Source: Zychaea mexicana
Taxonomy: Eukaryota; Mucoromycota; Mucoromycetes; Mucorales; Lichtheimiaceae
NCBI RefSeq assembly: GCF_025766255.1
Contig: NW_026516756.1
Location: forward strand, 1 to 64,000
Direction of reading: 5' to 3'
DNA length: 64,000 nucleotides
In this document: piece by piece, positions 11,441 through 22,750 of the stretch
How the letters are laid out: each line of letters begins with the position of its first letter
Position numbering within the stretch: position 1 is the stretch's first letter
The notes under the pieces: generated by a model
Told to the model about the DNA's origin: nothing
The model's input: only the letters and a program-made list of their open reading frames with translations
The model's database searches: none
Translations under genes and position numbers: made by a program

Positions 11441-11627
11441 ACTCAAGTTGGTTTTCAGCCCATTTCTCCTTTTTTAGTATATGTTTGAAACTCCGATGTA
11501 CCTTTTATGGGATTCAGTGACGTCAATTTTACTATATCGGGTATTTTTACATTACACAGATTTCCTTATATATATATACTACTTATATACTATATATAGT
11601 GCGCGCCGTGTTTTCTTTCATAGATCC

Positions 11628-12690
11628 GGTCTAACACACTAGCCTTATATCCTACCTTTTGTAGAAGGCACGAGTTTAAAACCCCCTTTTGCCAAACTTT
11701 AGTGTAAATGTTTTTTGAAAAACTGGTTTTTGCTATTATCCAACCAATTCTGATTATTTTCATATAAATAATATACCATCAGATGCAGCTTTTTTTCCTC
11801 GTTCCAATAAGTATAAAAGCATATATTTTTATATAGTAAGTCTATAGATGATCCCATTGCTTATACATTTATGGTATTATACTTTAGGAATTACTATGCA
11901 CACGACAAAACTTGACCTCATGCACGACATTTTTTTTGGTAGCTTAGTATTCTGCAGTTGTTGTACGCACCGTCTCTCGTACAGTTTGAAAGACTCTGTG
12001 TACAACAAAAAACTAATGTTGCGTACGACAATTTTCTTTGGCAGTTGTCGTACGTACCGTCTCTTGCACAATTTAAAAGACCCTGTGTACGACAGAACTA
12101 TGATGATATATACCGTGTAACGTGGAATGTTAACATACCGTGTATCCAAATGGCTAGCAAACAACTTATTTGTGCCAACATAAGTACTATAATATAGTGA
12201 AGCACAAGCAAGAAGATTTCTAAGTAAGCACAAAAAAACGTAGCTAAGACTATAGAAAAGTGAGTAGACGGTGCACCAAGCTTTTTCACCATTTTAATAT
12301 CTATGACGGTGGTATTGGCTGCAAAGACATATCCTGTATTTCGTGTTCTAAAACTTGCTAGAGCTAGGGCTGTCATATAATTCTATTCAGTTAAAATTTT
12401 GACGGTCAATGTAATATTCGACGTATATATAATGTAAGATGATAATAATGTGTACACCAAATAGTTGAATATTTGGAGGGTGAAGAACAAAACATGTAGT
12501 AAGAAATAAGGGATCAGGAAAATAGGTTTTGATATGATTGTAAAGAACAATTAATCCGGAGACAAGGCACAAGAGCTTAAATATGAGACAAGAAGAGCAT
12601 AAATCGTCGAGTACGATGAGGTAAACGACATTTGACACAAAAAAAAGTGCAGAACTGCATAAGGGGTTATGATTCGTGTTGCTTTTTATA
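11628..12690. other. intergenic stretch, no gene supported
   Basis: A loosely repeated motif around GTACGTACCG / GTACGACA occurs at 11960-12110 on both strands and makes overlapping frames look coding. No domain or splice structure is seen. Confidence 0.4.
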
Positions 12691-12691
12691 A

Positions 12692-13663
12692 TCATTCATC
12701 ACTGCTTTCACTTTCATCCGAATCTATGGTGGGATTGATGGCACTGCCGAATTTAGCACTCTTTTTCATGATATCCACTGCGTCGTCGTAAGAAACATTC
12801 TTATCTTCTTGGATAAGTCGTGCAGCTATCTCTGGAACAAGAATCTGCTGAACAAACTGAAGTGGTGGCATCGGGGCTGTATCTGCTGCTGTCAGGTGGT
12901 TCGATTTCAATAGTTCTTTCGTCAAACAATCCATAATGATTTGCATTCCACGGGGTCCATATAACCAGGCTGTTTTAAACAATGATTTAGTAAGTTATTT
13001 TATGAGTGATAGCTTTGTACTTACTAAAGATTTTTCAGCCCTTACCATTCGTACGAATATGGATCGTGCAACACTTCGGCTATATTGGCTGTAGAATTCG
13101 GTTTCTATCGATTTGAATGTGCTTTCGGTTTTGCCGACTATGATATCTTGTATAACTGGTACATAATTCATTACACGTAAAGGCAAGGTCGCAAAATCGA
13201 TATAAGCTGGGTAACCTTAGGCGATTCCTTCTGGTCTGATTAACATTTCTTTCCTATGAATGCTGCAGAAGTTGTATTGCTCAGTAAAGCGAACTGGTCT
13301 GGGTTTAATCTGTGCTTCATCGAAGCAGCGGCGACGAGACGTTGAAAGTTCTTTAATGCGGCGTTCGTCTTGTTTCTTATGCTTCTCTTCTTTTTGTATA
13401 TATTCATCGTACTGCTTCTATATAGCAGGAGGTAACGGTAATAGCAGGTGTGTTTGACAATGGGGACATGCTATTGTACCATGATCTAGATAGTATAACA
13501 GATGTGTTCAGAGTTACTAGAATACAAAGATACGGAGCGGCAAGTTATAGGTACCATGATAATCGCCCCACATATCAATATCGCAATCAGATTCATCTAA
13601 AATCAGAATGGGCGACGCTTGTCTTCTTTTTTCTATGCTGATTGCTGTTGAATCTTGATCCAT
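12692..13663 (-). pseudogene. RTC4-like domain protein, broken
   Basis: Read from an ATG at 13663, the frame gives an acidic start, then GTIACPHCQTHLLLPLP, YNFCSIHRKE, GYPAYIDFATLPLRVM, a helical segment, and finally YGPRGMQIIMDCL, LVPEIAARLIQED and INPTIDSDESESSDE. The CxxC / FCxxH pair plus the VPE-x2-A-x2-LI-x2-D end resembles the C-terminal domain of yeast Rtc4 (restriction of telomere capping), which is common in mucoralean repeats. Damage: in-frame TAG after LPPAI, TAA after PEGIA, and a phase mismatch at the last intron (about 12976-13033). The frame also continues upstream through a TAG into the OTU-like coding at 13727-14400, so both may once have been one protein. Confidence 0.6.
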
Positions 13664-13726
13664 TGTTTTTTTGATATGCAGGTACCTCCAAAACGTTTTG
13701 TGATCGTGACCTAGGTTGATCTCGTT

Positions 13727-15080
13727 CTATTGCTGCTTATGTCGCTGTGATATCGGGGGCCATCGCATTTTAACAGATGATCGCAGCAAGACCGGCTCCT
13801 AATGGTTCCCATTCATGAAATGCATAACGAACGGCAGGAGACTATATCGTTTGCCCGAAAGTACAGAGTATGGCAATGTCAGCAACGGCGGATGATATTT
13901 CGCCCATGGACCAGATGTATAGCAAGCAATCAGCCGCTCCAAAGCATTGGCTACCAACTGAATATCCACGCTTCCGTCAAACCAGTACTCCTTGGGACAG
14001 TCGGCCTCAATATCACCAAAGGCGACACCATAAGACATCCTTTTGACCAGTTTTTTATATTCCGTCTAGCTGCCACCACAGATGTAAGACAAACAAATGC
14101 TTTTTCCCTTAGCTACCACGTACTCATGCATTCTTTTTTTGATGTCGGCGTATTTATCTTGATTGCTTTTATATTCGAGATACGACAAAGTTCTGAACCC
14201 ACACCATCTGTCCGGATTTATCTCGACCGAGTCTGTAATGTACGACAATAGAATATCTGGATGTATTGTCGAGCTACACAGCAAACGGTGTAAGTTCATA
14301 TATATTAAACCACTACTAGGCAAATATATGCCTATACCTTTGATCATGTAGAGCCTGTATACTACACTTTTTGTTTGGCCAAAGCTCTTCAGAACCATTC
14401 TCAATCATTGTAAGTTTTCTTTTTTGACCATTGGGTTGGATTCGTTTTTTTCAGTAACAGTTTTTTTTCTTCTTTCTGATTTTTCTTTTCCTTTCACATC
14501 TTGTTCGATAATCTCAAAGTAAGATGGTAGCCTCGACCCAATAGCACCCTTCGGTCGTCCTTTGGTTTTGACAGCGGTCAGTAACTCTAAATCTTTGATG
14601 GGTACTGGTTTGTACTGATCTAAAGCCATATGTATACATGATATCAAGTCTTGCTTTTGTTGAGCCGTCTGTGCATCGATAAATAAGTTGTCAATTCGAT
14701 CTTTAAGCTCTTAATAATCTAGCTCCAACGCATCTTCTTCAACATCGTTGATATCGGTTCCAAGTTCTTCGATGACAGGTTGTTTAGATACTTTTGCTAT
14801 ATGATATATGAGCTGTTAATTCCATACTAAAATATTGACTTTAGCTGCGACATTATAAGTTACATACTTGTACTTGACACCAATTTCCATCTTTTGTCAA
14901 ATATATTGGGATGCAAGATTTCTTGATCATTAAACTCGTAAAAATAGTGTCTGCACGGCAAACGATAATTGACAAAGACTTCATAGCTATTACATTGCGA
15001 TGATCCCAGCGTCAAACGGCGAGCGGCAATCAATTCAGATATAACGACGTTGATCGCTATAGAGTTGCCACGGTAATTAC
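13727..15080 (-). pseudogene. MULE-type C-terminus: SWIM finger plus OTU cysteine protease domain, broken
   Basis: 15080-14880 encodes VVISELIAARRL...YEVFVNYRLPCRHYFYEF...FDKRWKL, the SWIM-like Cys/His tail and RW motif of MULE transposases. An intron follows, then AVKTKGRPKGAIGSRLPSY. Further down, NPDRWCGFRTLSYLEY holds a catalytic-type Cys and PFVMHFMNGNH the matching His of an OTU-like protease, with YWFDGSVDIQLVANALERL between. Breaks: TAA in ALELDY*ELKD, TAG after ICGGS, TAG after NGNH where OTU proteins have Trp, TAG after RHKQQ, and an unresolved join near 14405. No upstream DDE part is present, so this is a truncated MULE-OTU gene. OTU domains cleave ubiquitin; their role in transposons is unknown. 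Confidence 0.6.
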
Positions 15081-15412
15081 TTAGTAGAGATATAACTCAT
15101 AGTTAAAGAAAAACAAGAGATTTATAGATTATTAATAAATTATAATATTTTTTAATGTAATAAGTTCAAAAATTTTATATTTAAAAAAATATAGTTGTTT
15201 CAATTTTGTAATCCTTAATGAAATTTGTAATCACCAAATATTTTTGTAATCTTTATGAATATAAAAATTTCATAAACTGGCGGAATGGTAATGAGCATAC
15301 CCTCCTTTGAGCTAGACCAACTGGATCGACGCTTAGCTTGACAGAATAGAATTATATATAATTTTGTTATTTATAACAAATATTATTAATATGATTCATT
15401 CTCCGTAGGTCC
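15081..15412. other. AT-rich intergenic stretch
   Basis: No gene. GCGGAATGGTAATGAGCATA at 15281-15300 resembles the complement of 30180-30205, suggesting a short dispersed family. Confidence 0.35.
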
Positions 15413-15600
15413 AGTCCACCCAGTCCACTTAGGTAGACCCCAGGTGGACTCCAAAATATTTTTAGATATTTGGCATCAAAAAAGGCCTAGGAACACGATT
15501 TATTATAATGAAAAGCTTTACCTAATTAGTACATTGCGAAGATATAAGCTATTTACTGTTGAGCAGAAGGTATACTCTACCGAGTCTACCTAGTCCACCT
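15413..15600. repeat. direct repeat, copy 1, left of the palindrome
   Basis: About 185 bp starting near the TCCACTTAGGTAGACC motif. The same order of blocks (GGTGGACTCCA, ATATTTTTAGA, GGAACACGATTTA, TATAGT/GTATACTCT) recurs at 16077-16260. Confidence 0.65.
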
Positions 15601-15606
15601 ACAAAG

Positions 15607-16071
15607 TACTTATTCTGCCCCAAATTTAACTTTGAAAGTCAGTTACGAGAGAGTGTAAAGACAGTTGAAAAAAACCGTTAAAGTGTACTTGTCATCTTGT
15701 TTCATAAGAGAATTGTATATTTCAACTATATGAAAGGTAAGTAAAGAGAGAATGGGAGGGGCACGATCTTACTACTACAAGAGGAGAAACAAAAATGGAG
15801 GTAAAAAACAAACCACTTTTCATATAAGAAATAAACTTGGTTTGTTATTATTACTTCTTTACAACTTCCTTTTTCACCTCCATTTTTGTTTTTCTTATTG
15901 TAGTAGTAAGATCTTGCCCCTCCCATTCTCTCTTTACTTACCTTTCATATAGTTGAAATATACAATTCTCTTATGAAACAAGATGACAAGTACACTTTAA
16001 CGGTTTTTTTCAACTGTCTTTATACTCTCTCGCAACTGACTTTCAAAGTTAAATTTGGGGCAGAATAAGTA
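15607..16071. mobile_element. palindromic MULE-related mini-element
   Basis: Positions x and 31678-x are complementary over about 200 bp on each side, leaving a loop of roughly 65 bp. The outer end CTTATTCTGCCCCAAATTTA matches the end of the intact MULE (CTTATTCTGCCCCGACTTTA), and both continue into AACTTTG and GAAAGTCAG. It is therefore a hairpin-forming MITE of that MULE family. The two small frames in the arms mirror each other and are not genes. No clear 8-9 bp flanking duplication. Confidence 0.75.
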
Positions 16072-16076
16072 TTTTG

Positions 16077-16260
16077 AGTCCACCTAGGTAGACCCTAGGT
16101 GGACTCCACAATATTTTTAGACATTTAACATCAGATACGGCTCAGGAACACGATTTACTATGATGAAAAACTTTACTTACTTAATACATGATAGTGATAT
16201 GACAAATTTACTATTGAATATATAGTATACTCTTATATAGACTAGGTGGATTTTGAGGTT
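16077..16260. repeat. direct repeat, copy 2, right of the palindrome
   Basis: Second copy of 15413-15600 in the same orientation; the palindromic mini-element lies exactly between the two. Confidence 0.65.
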
Positions 16261-16274
16261 GAATCTTTGGCCCC

Positions 16275-16282
16275 TTTAAGTA
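16275..16282. repeat. target-site duplication of the MULE, left copy
   Basis: TTTAAGTA, identical to 21196-21203. Eight to eleven bases is normal for MULEs. Confidence 0.9.
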
Positions 16283-17364
16283 GCAAGTTCCTTATTCTGC
16301 CCCGACTTTAACTTTGGGCCCCCCCCAGTTTTCAATTTTTTTGAAAGTCAGATAGGTGAAGGGTAGCAGGCACAGAATAAAGGGACTTGGAGAAAAAATT
16401 GAGTGCAGCAGTATATGTTTTGTCAGCGACCAAAAAAAAGCATTGTAACTACATGGTCTGCCATTCATCTTGAGACAAGGTAATTATGAAAGTGCATCTG
16501 TAAATTTTAAAGCTCATTGAGAACGGGGAGCGGTAGTAAATAGCACAGGGAGAGCACTTACGATTTGCGGCAGAAATAAGCATCTGCACTTTTTTACTAA
16601 CGGTCACTGTCAGGCCTGCTCAAATCAATTCTAATAGACACAACTGTAACAGCGATTCGAGATGAAGTTGGATTCAACACGTAATTATAATATATGCGGT
16701 GAGATGGAGGTAAGAACGAACGTATATATTGGATATACATAGGTGTGTGCGCGCGTGTGTGTTTGTTGGTATAGCATTGCGGTAAAAACGAAGGCCTTTC
16801 TTGTCTTTGTTCTTGCTCCAAACACACACGATCATTTTGCCGATTCCTTTTACCATCGACGTCGACGCTTCCACCATTCAATAATCCAAACGTCGATGGC
16901 CCTTGATGAACGACGAAAAACATACAAGAACTTGTTACGGCGTGTTGGTACTCGATGCGCAAATACTTTTACAATACTCGTTTCCATACCTCGCGTATAA
17001 ACACATACAATGTCCAACCCGTTTGGCATCGCCATCTCAAGGAATGGTCAAGGCTTATTTATTGTAATCTACAATGCTGATGGTAAGTGCTGCAAGTGTT
17101 TTCTAAGTTTTTATAATTATAAAGGGTGCACAAGTGTCTAATATTACTACTGTTCCTTGCTCTATCATACCGCCTCTTTCATTTCAGCAACCAGCAAAGA
17201 TATCGGTGCAGCTAATGGGTACGCATATCTTATGAAAGAATGGGTGGGATGCACATCCATTATGCTATTGAGCGGTCTATGTTATGTTACATACTGCACT
17301 TATTTTATAGCCCCGGAAACGCGCTCCCTCAAAGGATAGTATCAGTGGTTGGATATAGGAGGGA
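16283..17364. repeat. left terminal inverted repeat of the MULE
   Basis: 1082 bp. Contains a short TG/CA-rich stretch near 16741-16765. The frames inside are duplicated in the other repeat, overlap each other and show no known domain, so I do not call them genes. Confidence 0.92.
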
Positions 17365-17506
17365 CAAAAGAAAAGAGTGGGATTGTCTTTCATCGTTTGT
17401 ATTGTAAGTACTTTATGAAAGCAATAATAGGTGATACTTTATATAGTTGGCTGATAATTTATACGATATATTTATAGATAATAAGATGAAATAAAGGAAA
17501 TGGTGA

Positions 17507-19696
17507 TCAAGAATTGTTTTGGCGGTGGAAGTTGGCATTGGATGGTAGGGATAGGATGTTGTTCAGATCGGTTTTGACGCTCGATGCATCTTCAGCAAGT
17601 TTAGTCATTCGGGCCATTACAGCATCAACAGAATCAGCTTCTTGCCCATCGTGAACAGTGGATTTCTCCAGAAGGCGCCTTATTGCTGTTGTTTCCTGTG
17701 ATATCTGTTGGTAAATGTCCTTGAGCTTATCCATTGGCGTTGGAAGACGTTGACCTTGGTGCGGCTGTGCTTGGGACGTTGATCCAGTGGCATGCTCGAT
17801 CCAATGTTGGTGGGTGGCCATAGATGGACGTACAGTGACGGTTTTTACATGCTGTTCCACCAAAAACATGTGCTTACAAGGGAGCAACGATCTATCAAAC
17901 TTTGGACACGAGCAAGAAATGAGTTGGCTATTACGTGATATGACCTATTAGAATAGATAGTATATAAAGTAAGTAATAAGAATAAGAAATGAAACATGGA
18001 AATGACTATATGAAAATCGATTTACATTGTAAGTAGTGCTGCTGTCAACAAAGGATTGAACTGTATACTTCGTTGCAGACACCACATGGACTTTTGAGGG
18101 GAGCTCTGCACGATTCACTTTTTCGGCTTCTTGTTCTTCTTTACACATAGCGTGCTCATAAGGACCCATTTTGCCAACGTTCGCGAGTAGCCGTTTTACC
18201 TCCTTAAGGATATCAAACGCCACATCAGAAGAAAGAATTTCAAGCAAAACATCAAGTCGATGCAAGCGTTTGCGTTTCAAATATTCTGTCTTCAACTGAT
18301 TATGCCAGGTTTCGACGTAGTTATTCGTTTGCATATTGGTGTATACTGTTGGCTGAAAGCACGCCGCCCAACGCTGATATCCACTGCCACCTAGACTGTC
18401 AACCCATTCGCGTACGAAATACACATGGAAGGATGGCTGCGTTTTCTCCATTTCACCAAGGAATGACTGGAAAATCGACGTAAATTTCTCCTTGTCTTTT
18501 TCGTACATGATTTCATCCAAACGACCACGGATATATTCTCTGGCTTGCACAATCGTACGACCTCTCATGCCAACAACCTTGGATTGAACATTTTTATTCC
18601 ATGCGCGCTTAACATGCCATAGGCAATGTTGAATCGTTGATTGCGCCCAAACTGATGTGATGGCGTTGTCTTCGGCGAAATCACGATCGATCGTAAAGCG
18701 AGCAGGATCAAGTCCGAGAGAAGCCAATGACTGGAACCAACTGATCAGAGGAGTCGATGACTTATCAGTGGTCAGCAAGTATGAAACAGGAACGCCACGG
18801 CCAACTACAGGGTGACGAATAACCATCGTGTATAGGACACATTCAGGATATTGGGAGACGTCATGGGTTGCATCCAAACAGATAAACTTTCCAGAGGTAC
18901 CCAACAAAAGTTCTTTTTGCCATGGAGCAACAAATCCGAAAGCAAAGTGCTCTTTCGAAAGCTGTTGGCTAGGAGTTCCGGCATTTGTTGTGTAGCTAGG
19001 ATTAGCACCGATCCAAACATGATAGCCTTGGGAGCGGAAATCATTGAGCCATGCTTCAACTGAAGCAAAATCATCTTCAGCTTTCGAGCACAATTCCTGC
19101 CGATATCTATAATATATATTATAGACATCAACAGTATTGATGTGTGCTGCACGGCTGCTGCTCGGCAATGCTTGATATTCATGCTGCAGGTACATTCTGA
19201 TATCACGAACGTTATATCCTTTGCGCAATTCTTCCAAGATTCGTTGGTTGACCTCTGGTGTATTTCGCAGATATTGTACATCTTCAACGCTGCCGGGTGT
19301 ATGGCCAGTATGGTCACCAGTATACTCAAAATGAGCATAGCTAGGATCATCAGCATAGCAAGTGACCTTAAGCTTAGCTGTGCATCCAACTTGCTTGCTT
19401 TTTTTCTGAACTGGACGTCGCTTAACACCATCTACATCGTAGTTCTCTTGATCGAGTTCCACAGTACTGGAGCTCAGAGTTGCACGATGGCAGCGGTAAC
19501 GGATCGTCCAAAGCTTCGTCACCTTGCGCTGTCGTTTTGGCTCATGAACGCCTACTGCATCATGTGTAAACATTTGTGCTAAATTTTCTATTTTATGCGT
19601 GTCCATATTAACCTTCGCCTGCCGCTTCTGCTTTCTTCTGCTTCTTCGCTTCCTCATCCTCGCGGGACCACTTGTCTTTGTACACCCAGCATTCAC
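17507..19696 (-). CDS. MULE transposase with zinc finger, DDE domain and SWIM finger
   Basis: Two exons, 18026-19696 and 17507-17944, joined by an 81-bp GT...AG intron (17945-18025). Phase is kept (…TYN / VISRNSQ…) and gives 702 residues from the ATG at 19696. Residues 60-130 hold a WRKY/GCM1-like zinc site (YRCHRA, GCTAKL, HTGHTPG). The DDE core follows: Asp in FICLDATHD (about 270), Asp in FTIDRDFAEDN (about 335), then CLWHVKRAW. The second exon opens with CSCPKFDRSLLPCKHM, a CxC...CxH SWIM finger seen only after splicing. The start is uncertain: another frame from an ATG at 19850 (80 codons, MSNIPNAST…) could add an N-terminal exon, for example with a donor near ACTG/GTGAAT. No stop or frameshift in the body; likely functional. 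Confidence 0.85.
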
Positions 19697-20113
19697 CAGT
19701 TTCCTGTGGTTGCTGCTTCAAGCGTTGCTCCCACACAAGACAGGCAACTTTTTCAGGGCGCGCCTGGGCAAGGTTGGCCGAGATCAAAACTGGGAGGGTA
19801 GTAGTAGTACTAGTAGGAGTAATAGTTGAAGCGTTTGGGATGTTGCTCATGTTTGAGATTTCGAGATGTAGGTATGAGATTAGGGATCAGGAACAAGAAA
19901 CGTGTACAACATTGTCAGTATTGCCTTTTTAATAATCTGACATAACAATTGATTCCACAATACCACATATTCGATGAAAAAACTTTTTTTTTGTCACGTC
20001 AATGCTATATCTAAAACACTTTAAATAAAGGTGCCCAATCACTGCATCATTGTATATTTCTTCATGTACTATCAATTATTTATTAAATGCGGCTACTGTA
20101 TACCGTTTATTTA

Positions 20114-21195
20114 TCCCTCCTATATCCAACCACTGATACTATCCTTTGAGGGAGCGCGTTTCCGGGGCTATAAAATAAGTGCAGTATGTAACATAACATA
20201 GACCGCTCAATAGCATAATGGATGTGCATCCCACCCATTCTTTCATAAGATATGCGTACCCATTAGCTGCACCGATATCTTTGCTGGTTGCTGAAATGAA
20301 AGAGGCGGTATGATAGAGCAAGGAACAGTAGTAATATTAGACACTTATGCACCCTTTATAATTATAAAAACTTAGAAAACACTTGCAGCACTTACCATCA
20401 GCATTGTAGATTACAATAAATAAGCCTTGACCATTCCTTGAGATGGCGATGCCAAACGGGTTGGACATTGTATGTGTTTATACGCGAGGTATGGAAACGA
20501 GTATTGTAAAAGTATTTGCGCATCGAGTACCAACACGCCGTAACAAGTTCTTGTATGTTTTTCGTCGTTCATCAAGGGCCATCGACGTTTGGATTATTGA
20601 ATGGTGGAAGCGTCGACGTCGATGGTAAAAGGAATCGGCAAAATGATCGTGTGTGTTTGGAGCAAGAACAAAGACAAGAAAGGCCTTCGTTTTTACCGCA
20701 ATGCTATACCAACAAACACACACGCGCGCACACACCTATGTATATCCAATATATACGTTCGTTCTTACCTCCATCTCACCGCATATATTATAATTACGTG
20801 TTGAATCCAACTTCATCTCGAATCGCTGTTACAGTTGTGTCTATTAGAATTGATTTGAGCAGGCCTGACAGTGACCGTTAGTAAAAAAGTGCAGATGCTT
20901 ATTTCTGCCGCAAATCGTAAGTGCTCTCCCTGTGCTATTTACTACCGCTCCCCGTTCTCAATGAGCTTTAAAATTTACAGATGCACTTTCATAATTACCT
21001 TGTCTCAAGATGAATGGCAGACCATGTAGTTACAATGCTTTTTTTTGGTCGCTGACAAAACATATACTGCTGCACTCAATTTTTTCTCCAAGTCCCTTTA
21101 TTCTGTGCCTGCTACCCTTCACCTATCTGACTTTCAAAAAAATTGAAAACTGGGGGGGGCCCAAAGTTAAAGTCGGGGCAGAATAAGGAACTTGC
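20114..21195. repeat. right terminal inverted repeat of the MULE
   Basis: Complement of 16283-17364. Lies upstream of the transposase and probably supplies its promoter. Confidence 0.92.
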
Positions 21196-21203
21196 TTTAA
21201 GTA
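21196..21203. repeat. target-site duplication of the MULE, right copy
   Basis: TTTAAGTA, identical to 16275-16282. Confidence 0.9.
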
Positions 21204-21449
21204 GTGGGATCAGTATAAATCTATGTCGGACATGTTTAAGCAGGGGAAAGCAAAATGACAATGACAAACTCTTTGGAAGAGTGACGAAAAGGACACTAGT
21301 TCATATATTATTAGCTTCAATAATATATAAAAATTTATAAAAGTTTTTAATAATTAATAATATTTTTAATATTTAAATAAGTATAAAAATAAATTTTTAT
21401 TATATAAATAAAAAATAGATATTGATAACCCATTAAATGATACATTAAA

Positions 21450-22750
21450 AAATGAAATAGAAAAATAATTGCTAATAAATGGGATTTTTCAAATAAATCA
21501 TAGCCTGAAATATTAAATAAATATAATCATAGAACTGAGATTAAAAATTTTAAAAATAATACTATACAAATTATAAAAAATGAATTATTAGATAAACTTG
21601 GATATATTGCTGTTTTTTATTTTCTAGTTATATTATATGGTGTAAATTAATATCCAGCATCTTATAGAGAAATTAAAAAAAAAATTGCTATTATTATATC
21701 ATATTATATGTGGTGAAAATGGTACAGATATGGAAAAATTTATACTATATTCTTCATTTTATAGATTATATAAAGCATTTTAGATAACAGATTATATAAG
21801 AATAAATAAAAAAGTTAAATATGATTTAGAAAATATATTTTCAAATATAAAAATAAGAATATTAGCTGCAAAAATAAATAATCCTACTGGATTTAAAAAT
21901 ATAACCTTATTTATAGATGGACATGATTCGAAAATTAAGTCTTATTATCCTGATGAAAATTCAAAGGATTTATATTCTTATAAATTAAAAGGAAAAGGAA
22001 TAAGAATACAAATTTTATGTGATATGAATCAAATGATAATATTTACATCTAAAAGTCAAAAATGTGCAAAGGGTAATGATGGAACAATGTTTCTTAATAT
22101 GAAACTATATAAAAAAATAAATGAATTAGACTATATAGGAACTGATGGTGGTTATGATTTATTTATAAATACTCTCACTGAAGATGCATTAACATCTGGT
22201 TATGAGTTTTATAATTATAATTTTCAATATCCAATTAGAAAAGAAAAAGATAAAAAATTAACTATTAATGAAAAAAATTTTAATAAAAAAATTTGTTAGT
22301 TTTAGATCTGAAATAGAGAACCAATTTTCTGTACTTGCATCTAAATTTAAAAGGTTTTCAAATAATAATCCTGCATTACAAATTTCAGACATAAAATATT
22401 ATAGTTTACAGTTCCGTATAGCATATTTATTAAAAAATATAAATTTAATGGTAGAAGAATATAATATAAAAGAAGAGCCCTATCATCGGTTATAGTATAG
22501 TGATGGATTTGAATTTCCATCAAAAAATAGCAAACAAAATATTATATTTTCAAGTGAAAGAGAAGTAAATGAAAATTATAATAAAATAGTAAATTTACAT
22601 AAAGAATTTTTAAAACTTGAAATTAATGATAATGATGAAAATATAGAAAAAAATATTAGTGATAGTGATGATGAAATGATAGATGAATATGTGTTTGATA
22701 ATGGTAACAGAAAAAAAATTATTAAAAAAGTTATTAGTGTAAATATTTAA
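21450..22750 (+). pseudogene. AT-rich DDE (Tnp4-like) transposase relic
   Basis: The clear part is 21860-22300: NITLFIDGHDSKIKSYYPD (first Asp region), DLYSYKLKGKGIRIQILCD, GNDGTMFLNMKLY and YIGTDGGYDLFI (second Asp region). A +1 frameshift near 22290 leads to FRSEIENQFSVLASKFKRF (Glu region), ending at about 22749. In-frame stops: TAG at AF*ITDYI and at HRL*YSDGFEF where Trp is expected, plus TAA and others further upstream. The domain order fits the DDE_Tnp_4 family known from glomeromycotan and mucoromycotan fungi. Very high A+T, unlike the neighbouring elements, marks it as an older or differently mutated copy. Confidence 0.65.

Larger units (their letters stand above)
7399..11627 (-). 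mobile_element. Merlin (ISXO2/IS1595-related) DNA transposon, autonomous copy
   Basis: The left end GGTTGAATGAAAGAAG and the inverted right end GGATCTATGAAAGAAA share about 12 of 16 bases and begin with GG, as known for Merlin. The left terminus is certain, because three copies in the window (7399, 9115, 47481) all diverge from each other immediately outside it. The element carries the six-exon transposase at 7603-9957, a 50-bp tandem array upstream of the gene and a related mini-element in intron 3. No 8-9 bp target duplication is found: the left flank ATCTCGTG differs from the right flank GGTCTAAC, so one flank may have been rearranged. Confidence 0.7.
16283..21195 (-). mobile_element. complete MULE transposon with 1082-bp terminal inverted repeats
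   Basis: Inverted repeats 16283-17364 and 20114-21195 are complementary (x and 37478-x) with only one mismatch noticed (near 17131/20347). Termini are GCAAGTTCCTTATTCTGCCC. Flanked by a perfect 8-bp duplication. The core 17365-20113 carries one transposase gene on the minus strand. Near-identical long ends plus perfect target duplication imply recent insertion. Confidence 0.93.

Noticed and set aside
16743..17000. Small genes in the MULE terminal repeats (also mirrored at 20478-20735)
   Set aside because: Both strands are open over the same stretch and no domain is seen; a product of the duplicated repeat.
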